Below are positions 58,686-64,000 of a stretch of DNA of 64,000 bases, piece by piece. Origin of the DNA: a bacterium BRH_c32 (GTDB lineage: Bacteria > Bacteroidota > Ignavibacteria > Ignavibacteriales > Melioribacteraceae). The notes under the pieces were generated by a model, which did no database searches, was not told the DNA's origin, and was given only the letters and a program-made list of their open reading frames with translations. Numbering within the stretch: the stretch's first letter is position 1; each line of letters begins with the position of its first letter. The DNA is taken from assembly GCA_001516025.1 (NCBI GenBank), contig LOEU01000014.1, positions 124,001 through 188,000 on the forward strand. The letters are read 5' to 3'. Made by a program: the position numbers and the translations under genes.

Positions 58686-58809
58686 TACAAGTAAAATATA
58701 GACTTAAAAACTATTAAGCAATCAAAAACGAGATAATATTTTAACTTTTGTATTAATCATATTCTTAGATTAAATTGTAAGCCAAATAAATCACAATTGG
58801 TGTAAAAAA

Positions 58810-60930
58810 ATGAAAATAAGACTAACACTTCTAATATCCTTTATCATATTAAATATTGCGATTTTAGCTCAAAATCCCCCTATTAAGTACCCAGAGACTA
58901 AAAAAACAGACCAAGTGGATAGCTATTTCGGCACCCAAATACCAGACCCATATCAATGGTTAGAGACTACTGATCCTGCCGTTCTAAATCCATGGGTTGA
59001 AGCACAAAACAAAGTAACGGAAGAGTACCTTTCCGCTATCCCTTACAGAGATAAAATCAAGAATTATCTTACAAAACTTTGGAATTATGAGCGTTATTCC
59101 TCACCTTTTAAGGTTGGCGATTACTACGTTTTCTCAAAAAATGACGGTCTGCAAGAGCAAAGCGTTTATTATATTCAAAAAGGATTAGATGCCACTCCGG
59201 AAGTTTTAATCGATCCAAATAAACTTTCGAGCGATGGTTCTGTCAGTTTAGCAGGTCTCTATTTCTCTAACGATAATAACTATTTTAGTTATGGAATCTC
59301 AAAAGGAGGTTCTGATTGGAATGAATTTTTTGTAGTTGATTTAGAATCTAAGATACCTACCGAAGACCATATTGTGTGGTCAAAATTTTCAGGTAATGCT
59401 TGGTATAAAGATGGATTTTTTTATGGCAGATACGATGAACCAAAACCGGGCGAAGAATTAAAAGCAACAAATGAATTCAAAAAATTATATTATCATAAGG
59501 TATGTTCTCCACAATCCGATGACATTCTTATTCTTGAGGATAAAGATCATCCTAAGTATGGCTTTGGTGCAGGAGTATCAGATGATCAAAAATACCTAAT
59601 AATATCAGTATCGGAAGGCTCTTCATCAAATAATTTAATCTATTATAAAGACTTAGAAAATAATTCTGAGATTATAAAACTGATCGATAAGTTCACCGGT
59701 GATTATAGCGTTATCGATAATAAAGATGATAAATTCTATGTAGAGACTAATGATGGAGCACCAAATAATAAAATAGTTTTAATCGATCTTAAGAATCCTT
59801 CTAAAGAAAATTGGAAAACTATTATTCCCGAAACAAAAGAAGTAATTAAAAGTGTAAGCAGATTAAATAATAAACTGATAGTTACTTATCTAAAAGATGC
59901 GTATAGCCAAGTAAAAGTTTTTGATGATAATGGAAAATTCTTATATAATATAGAGTTACCTGCAATCGGGAATGTATCGGGATTCAGTGGGAAGAATGAG
60001 GACACAGAAACCTTCTATACCTTTACAAGCTTTAATTTTCCACCGACTATTTATAAATACTCGGTTATAGATAATAAGAGTGAACTATTTAGAAAAACAA
60101 ATTTGCCTTTCGATACAGATAATTTTGAAGTAAAACAAGTTTTCTATCCAAGCAAAGATGGTACAAAAATCCCGATGTTTTTGGTTTATAAAAAAGGATT
60201 AGTATTAGACGGGAATAATCCTACATTACTTTATGCTTATGGTGGATTTAATATCGCAATGCAGCCTTCATTTTCAGTTGCCCGATTAGCGCTTCTAAAT
60301 AGTGGAGTAGTTTATGCAATGGCTAATCTAAGAGGCGGCAGCGAATATGGAGAAGATTGGCATAAAGCAGGTATGCTCGAGAAAAAACAAAATGTATTCG
60401 ATGATTTTATTTCTGCAGCAGAATTTTTAATAAAAGAGAAATATACAAATCCGCAAAAATTAGCTATTCAAGGTGGCTCTAATGGCGGTCTATTAGTTGG
60501 AGCTGTGATTAATCAAAGACCTGATTTATTTAAGGTTGCATTCCCTGCCGTAGGCGTTATGGATATGCTCCGTTTTCATAAATTTACTATCGGCTGGGCT
60601 TGGGTTACTGAATATGGATCGAGCGATACAAAAGAGCAGTTCGATTATTTAATAAAATATTCGCCTCTTCATAATATAAAGAAAGGAGTTGATTACCCAG
60701 CTGTATTAATTACAACTGCCGATCATGATGATAGAGTGTTCCCTGCTCATTCATTTAAGTATGCGGCTGAATTGCAAAATAATGCATCAGATAAAAATCC
60801 TAAACTTATTCGTATTGAAACTAAGGTGGGTCATGGTGCCGGAACGAGTACTTCTAAATCGATTGAATTAAATGCTGATATATTTTCGTTCTTGTTCTAT
60901 AATCTTGGCGTTACACCTGTGTTAGACTAA
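58810..60930 (+). CDS. Secreted prolyl oligopeptidase, S9A family
   Basis: A 706-residue serine peptidase. A signal peptide (about 1-20, LLISFIILNIAILAQ) is followed by the family N-terminus (DPYQWLETTDP), the seven-blade propeller region (about 70-410) and the C-terminal alpha/beta hydrolase domain. The catalytic triad is visible: Ser in GGSNGGLLVG, Asp in TADHDDRVFPAHS, His in VGHGAGTSTS. It cleaves short peptides after proline in the periplasm or outside, supplying peptides for uptake. It lies divergent from gdhA and four bases from the small membrane gene. Confidence 0.94.
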   Translation: MKIRLTLLISFIILNIAILAQNPPIKYPETKKTDQVDSYFGTQIPDPYQWLETTDPAVLNPWVEAQNKVTEEYLSAIPYRDKIKNYLTKLWNYERYSSPFKVGDYYVFSKNDGLQEQSVYYIQKGLDATPEVLIDPNKLSSDGSVSLAGLYFSNDNNYFSYGISKGGSDWNEFFVVDLESKIPTEDHIVWSKFSGNAWYKDGFFYGRYDEPKPGEELKATNEFKKLYYHKVCSPQSDDILILEDKDHPKYGFGAGVSDDQKYLIISVSEGSSSNNLIYYKDLENNSEIIKLIDKFTGDYSVIDNKDDKFYVETNDGAPNNKIVLIDLKNPSKENWKTIIPETKEVIKSVSRLNNKLIVTYLKDAYSQVKVFDDNGKFLYNIELPAIGNVSGFSGKNEDTETFYTFTSFNFPPTIYKYSVIDNKSELFRKTNLPFDTDNFEVKQVFYPSKDGTKIPMFLVYKKGLVLDGNNPTLLYAYGGFNIAMQPSFSVARLALLNSGVVYAMANLRGGSEYGEDWHKAGMLEKKQNVFDDFISAAEFLIKEKYTNPQKLAIQGGSNGGLLVGAVINQRPDLFKVAFPAVGVMDMLRFHKFTIGWAWVTEYGSSDTKEQFDYLIKYSPLHNIKKGVDYPAVLITTADHDDRVFPAHSFKYAAELQNNASDKNPKLIRIETKVGHGAGTSTSKSIELNADIFSFLFYNLGVTPVLD

Positions 60931-60933
60931 TTA

Positions 60934-61158
60934 ATGAAATTTAATTCTCTAAAACAAATACGGCGTATTTTCGTAGCTATTATTGGCGGAACAATATTAT
61001 TAATTGGAATAATCTTAATTGTCCTGCCGGGACCTGCATTAATTGTAATCCCGGTAGGACTTTCTATTCTTGCTACCGAATTTCTTTGGGCAAAAATATT
61101 AGTAGAAAAATTCAAGCATAGATTCCAATCCATTAAAGATAAATTCAAAAAGAAATAG
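60934..61158 (+). CDS. Small PGPGW-family membrane protein
   Basis: A 74-residue protein with two hydrophobic segments around a Pro-Gly turn, ending in a basic tail. ILIVLPGPALIVIPVGLSIL followed by ATEFLWAK is the PGPGW (TIGR02611-type) signature, here with Ala-Leu in place of the Gly-Trp. The function of the family is unknown. It begins three bases after the prolyl oligopeptidase stop. Its end is three bases from the convergent aldehyde dehydrogenase stop. Confidence 0.85.
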   Translation: MKFNSLKQIRRIFVAIIGGTILLIGIILIVLPGPALIVIPVGLSILATEFLWAKILVEKFKHRFQSIKDKFKKK

Positions 61159-61161
61159 TTA

Positions 61162-62724
61162 CTATTTCCTCTCCAACATTCGAGGAACTATTTTCATTAA
61201 ATTTTTTAAGCCTCTTATTTTTGTTCTGATCTTCTTTCCATAGAGGAATTGTAGAAGTCCGCCTAAACCTTTATATAATTTTTCGGAATATGGATGCCAC
61301 CAAAGATTTTTAGGAAGAAATCCGATTAGATCATTTACAATAAATTGTGATTGAGTCATTTCATCAAAACCTAATCTGCCGTGAGTTCTTCCGATGCCCG
61401 ATTGCTTAAATCCGCCCCATGAAGTCTCGGCTAATCCATGACTCATTAAATGATCATTAACTGTTACAACACCTGCCTTAATTTTCTTTGCTATATCATT
61501 TGCTCTATTTTTATTTTTTGACCATACCGAAGCAGTTAATCCGAGATATGAATCATTTGCTAATTCTATTGCTTCCTTATCGGATGAAAATTTCATAATT
61601 CCCACAACAGGACCGAAAGTTTCGTGCTTCATTAAATCCATATTATGATTTACATCAATTATAACTTTTGCGGGAAGTAAATTATTCTCCCCTCCCTTTG
61701 ATTGAGCAAAGAGTTTTGCTCCATCCTTTATTGCAGAATCGATATGTTCATATACAATTTTGATCTGATTTTGAGTAGTCATTCCTCCAATATCGTTATT
61801 GAAAGAAAGACTATCCCCGATGCGTAATTTTTCCACTCGTTCTTTAAGTTTTCCCAAGAATTTATCATATATAGTTTCATGGACATAAATTCTTTCTACT
61901 CCTCCGCATGACTGCCCCGAGTTTTGGAACCCTGCCCAAATCACTCCGCCCACTGCTCTATCAAGTTCTGCATCATCAAGCACAATCATCGGATCATTCC
62001 CGCCAAGTTCTAAACAAACAGGAGTCAATGTCTCGCTCGCTTTCTTCATTAATACTTTACCAATGGCAACCGATCCTGTGAAAAATAATTTATCGATACC
62101 ACTCTCTAAAAATAGATCACCCGCTATCCTTCCGGGTATATTAACATAATTAAAAACGCCATCGGGAAGCTTAGCAGATTCAATACAATCTTTTAATATC
62201 TTTCCAACATATTGAGTTTCGGAAGCAACCTTTAGAATTACGCTATTGCCTGCCAATAGCCCCATAATAATTTCAGAAAATGGAATTGCAAATGGATAAT
62301 TCCAAGGAGAGATAATCCCTATAACGCCATACGGCACTCTCTGAATTTTACTTCTTTTATTTATGAACGCGATATTGCCGCCCGATACTTTTTCGGTTTT
62401 CAAAAATTTCTTTGCGTTATTGCAATAATAAGTAACAGCCATTGCAGCAGGGATTATTTCTGTTGCCAATGAATCGACTAAATTTTTTCCGTTGTCTTGA
62501 GAGATTGTTTTTGCAATCAGATCAGAATTATCGATTATAAATTCTCTAATTCTTATTACGTACTTAATCCTTTCATTAACACTTATTTCCGACCATTTCT
62601 TTTGAGCGTTTCGAGCATTTTCAATTGTACCTTTAAATTCATTGATATCAGTCAAAGGCATCTCATTTAATAATTCGCCTGTGATTGGATTTAGGCATTT
62701 CGTGGTTTCATTTTGGTTAGTCAT
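61162..62724 (-). CDS. NAD(P)-dependent aldehyde dehydrogenase with basic C-terminal tail
   Basis: A 520-residue aldehyde dehydrogenase. The catalytic Cys is in NSGQSCGGVERIYV, the base Glu in LELGGNDPM. The cofactor motifs IISPWNYPFAIPFSEI and FFTGSVAIGK are present. The N-terminal two thirds resemble the succinate-semialdehyde/benzaldehyde dehydrogenase branch. The last 45 residues (WWHPYSEKLYKGLGGLLQFL and a Lys/Arg-rich end) are an extra amphipathic tail that may bind membrane, as in long-chain fatty aldehyde dehydrogenases. The substrate is not resolved. It is a single gene between convergent and divergent neighbours. Confidence 0.88.
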   Translation of the reverse strand: MTNQNETTKCLNPITGELLNEMPLTDINEFKGTIENARNAQKKWSEISVNERIKYVIRIREFIIDNSDLIAKTISQDNGKNLVDSLATEIIPAAMAVTYYCNNAKKFLKTEKVSGGNIAFINKRSKIQRVPYGVIGIISPWNYPFAIPFSEIIMGLLAGNSVILKVASETQYVGKILKDCIESAKLPDGVFNYVNIPGRIAGDLFLESGIDKLFFTGSVAIGKVLMKKASETLTPVCLELGGNDPMIVLDDAELDRAVGGVIWAGFQNSGQSCGGVERIYVHETIYDKFLGKLKERVEKLRIGDSLSFNNDIGGMTTQNQIKIVYEHIDSAIKDGAKLFAQSKGGENNLLPAKVIIDVNHNMDLMKHETFGPVVGIMKFSSDKEAIELANDSYLGLTASVWSKNKNRANDIAKKIKAGVVTVNDHLMSHGLAETSWGGFKQSGIGRTHGRLGFDEMTQSQFIVNDLIGFLPKNLWWHPYSEKLYKGLGGLLQFLYGKKIRTKIRGLKNLMKIVPRMLERK

Positions 62725-62866
62725 ATCGATTCTTATAATTGTTAATCAAAAATTAGATAAATTATTTTATATAAGGTACTATCTTTAAATAACTTTTTTA
62801 AAGTGCAAGTGGATAATATAATATCTATACCGTTAATTTAGGCACTTAATTTTTACAGGATTTTTT

Positions 62867-64000
62867 ATGAACCAGTCATTAATAATAGCAAAAGAATTAA
62901 ATATTGAAGAGCGACAAGTAAAAGCCGTTTTGGCACTATTCGCAGAAGGTGCAACCGTTCCTTTTATCGCCCGTTATAGAAAAGAACATACCGGAGGATT
63001 AGATGAAGATTATATCAGAAATATAGAAGACAGGAATTATTATTTAACCGTTCTTGAAGAAAGAAAAGAAGCAGTAATTAAAAGTATTGATGAACAGGGT
63101 AAATTGACCGATGAATTACGTTCAAAAATAATGGCTGCCGTGAAATTGCAGGAAGTGGAAGATTTATATCTACCATATAAACCTAAGCGAAAAACACGCG
63201 GAACTATTGCAAAAGCAAAGGGATTAGAGCCTCTCGCTCTTTTTATTCTTGAGAATAATAAATTCGATGGCAATTTAGATGATGAATTGGCTAAATATAT
63301 TAATGAAGAGTTGGGTGTAAATACTATCGTAGAAGCCCTTCAAGGAGCTAAAGATATTATCGCAGAAATGGTAAGTGAAACGGCAGAGGTAAGACAGGCA
63401 GTAAGAGAATACCTATATGAAGAATCACTCCTTGTATCGTCAAAAGCAGATACTAAAAAAGAAAATATCGCTCCTAAGAAAACAGATGTTTATGAGGTGT
63501 ATCATAATTTTTCTGCTCCGATTAATAAAATTAAACCATATCAATTACTTGCTATTAATCGTGGCGAAAAAGACCTGTTCTTAAAAGTGAATTTAAGCTT
63601 CGATAAACCATCGATTCTTAAAATCATTTATAAAAATTATTTCACTTATCAATATTCTACTCTTGATGAGATTTTAAATGAATTAGTAGACGATTCATTT
63701 ATGCGTTTGATTTTCCCATCGGTAGAAAGAGAAATCAGGAATCAAGTAAGTGAAGTAGCTGATTTACATGCGGTGGAAATCTTTGCCTCCAATCTGAAGC
63801 AATTGCTTCTTCAACCGCCAATGAGCAATCAAAATATTCTCGGTATCGATCCCGGTTTCTATTCAGGTTCTAAGATTGCAATTATAGACCCGACAGGCAA
63901 ATATCTTGAGGGAAAAACAATCTATCCTCACCCGCCTCAAAATCGCTCTCAAGAAGCTAAAAATATTATCTTCGACTTTGTTACTAAATATAAAATCAGT
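62867..64000 (+). CDS. tex: Tex-family RNA-binding protein, 3' end outside window
   Basis: The first 378 codons of a Tex protein, open to the right edge. The N-terminus (VPFIARYRKEHTGGLDED) and the LEERKEAVIKSIDEQGKL, EDLYLPYKPKRKTRGTIAKA and YqgF-like ILGIDPGFYSGSKIAIID blocks are typical. The later helix-hairpin-helix and S1 RNA-binding domains lie beyond the window. Tex binds nucleic acids and affects transcription and toxin expression in several bacteria. No ribosome site is clear before the ATG at 62867, and the upstream gap of 142 bases is AT-rich. Confidence 0.93.
   Translation, partial: MNQSLIIAKELNIEERQVKAVLALFAEGATVPFIARYRKEHTGGLDEDYIRNIEDRNYYLTVLEERKEAVIKSIDEQGKLTDELRSKIMAAVKLQEVEDLYLPYKPKRKTRGTIAKAKGLEPLALFILENNKFDGNLDDELAKYINEELGVNTIVEALQGAKDIIAEMVSETAEVRQAVREYLYEESLLVSSKADTKKENIAPKKTDVYEVYHNFSAPINKIKPYQLLAINRGEKDLFLKVNLSFDKPSILKIIYKNYFTYQYSTLDEILNELVDDSFMRLIFPSVEREIRNQVSEVADLHAVEIFASNLKQLLLQPPMSNQNILGIDPGFYSGSKIAIIDPTGKYLEGKTIYPHPPQNRSQEAKNIIFDFVTKYKIS

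Overview
The window is AT-rich (roughly one-third G+C), densely coded bacterial chromosome. The genes look most like the Ignavibacteria branch of the Bacteroidota/Chlorobiota group. The clues are a short primary sigma factor lacking region 1.1, a small histone H1-like protein, a Bacteroidetes-style two-domain Fe-S oxidoreductase, OPT and prolyl-oligopeptidase peptide use, and lysine 6-aminotransferase. This placement is inferred from protein character and was not tested by a search. No rRNA, tRNA, CRISPR array, transposase or phage gene was seen. Several start codons were moved to internal ATGs where a Shine-Dalgarno sequence or signal peptide decides the start.

Region 1 (1-11563, minus strand) is an exopolysaccharide locus. 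In transcription order it holds a KaiC/RecA-like ATPase with an apparent degenerate GGDEF-like tail, a TPR/outer-membrane barrel export protein, a processive family 2 glycosyltransferase, a small membrane protein, a membrane-anchored amidotransferase-like/deacetylase-like protein whose catalytic motifs look lost, a fibronectin-III lipoprotein, and a multi-PAS sensor that runs off the left edge. Two near-identical sigma-54-type (-24/-12) promoters sit just upstream of the ATPase and the glycosyltransferase, so the locus appears to be one sigma-54 regulon. It is laid out like the Pga/Bcs/Pel synthase-dependent systems but matches none of them, and it is the best candidate here for an undescribed system. 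A secreted GH9 glucanase gene lies directly upstream.

Region 2 (11.6-28.5 kb) is mostly metabolism. It holds a sodium-coupled amino-acid transporter with a 34-residue MetS-like subunit, a phosphofructokinase with pyrophosphate-type residues, a UvrD/PcrA helicase, a peptide-use group (M29-like protein, PepD-type dipeptidase, OPT transporter, MFS carrier, PqqD-like protein), a TIGR02757 protein and PdxJ. Region 3 (27-30.2 kb) is a divergent lysine-catabolism pair (lysine 6-aminotransferase and ALDH7-type aminoadipate semialdehyde dehydrogenase). The aminotransferase has a structured leader that may hide its ribosome binding site.

Region 4 (30.2-45.6 kb) holds RsmI, Apt, a PolX with a lost polymerase site, DusB, an MFS pump, a CapA-like phosphoesterase, an H1-like protein, an HdrD-like Fe-S membrane protein, BioY, a hydrolase, a second HisA-like gene with a cNMP-binding protein and a universal stress protein, a clan-A glycosidase lipoprotein, thioredoxin and the primary sigma factor. 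Region 5 (45.6-53.9 kb) holds a class V aminotransferase and a complete overlapping histidine operon hisGDCBHAF(IE). A 19-codon leader peptide with four consecutive His codons and an attenuator terminator precede that operon. HisB carries an N-terminal segment that looks like a dead HAD phosphatase domain.

Region 6 (54-64 kb) holds a PEP-synthase-like/nucleotidyltransferase fusion, glutamate dehydrogenase with an interleaved inverted-repeat leader, a secreted prolyl oligopeptidase, a PGPGW membrane protein, an aldehyde dehydrogenase and the 5' part of tex.
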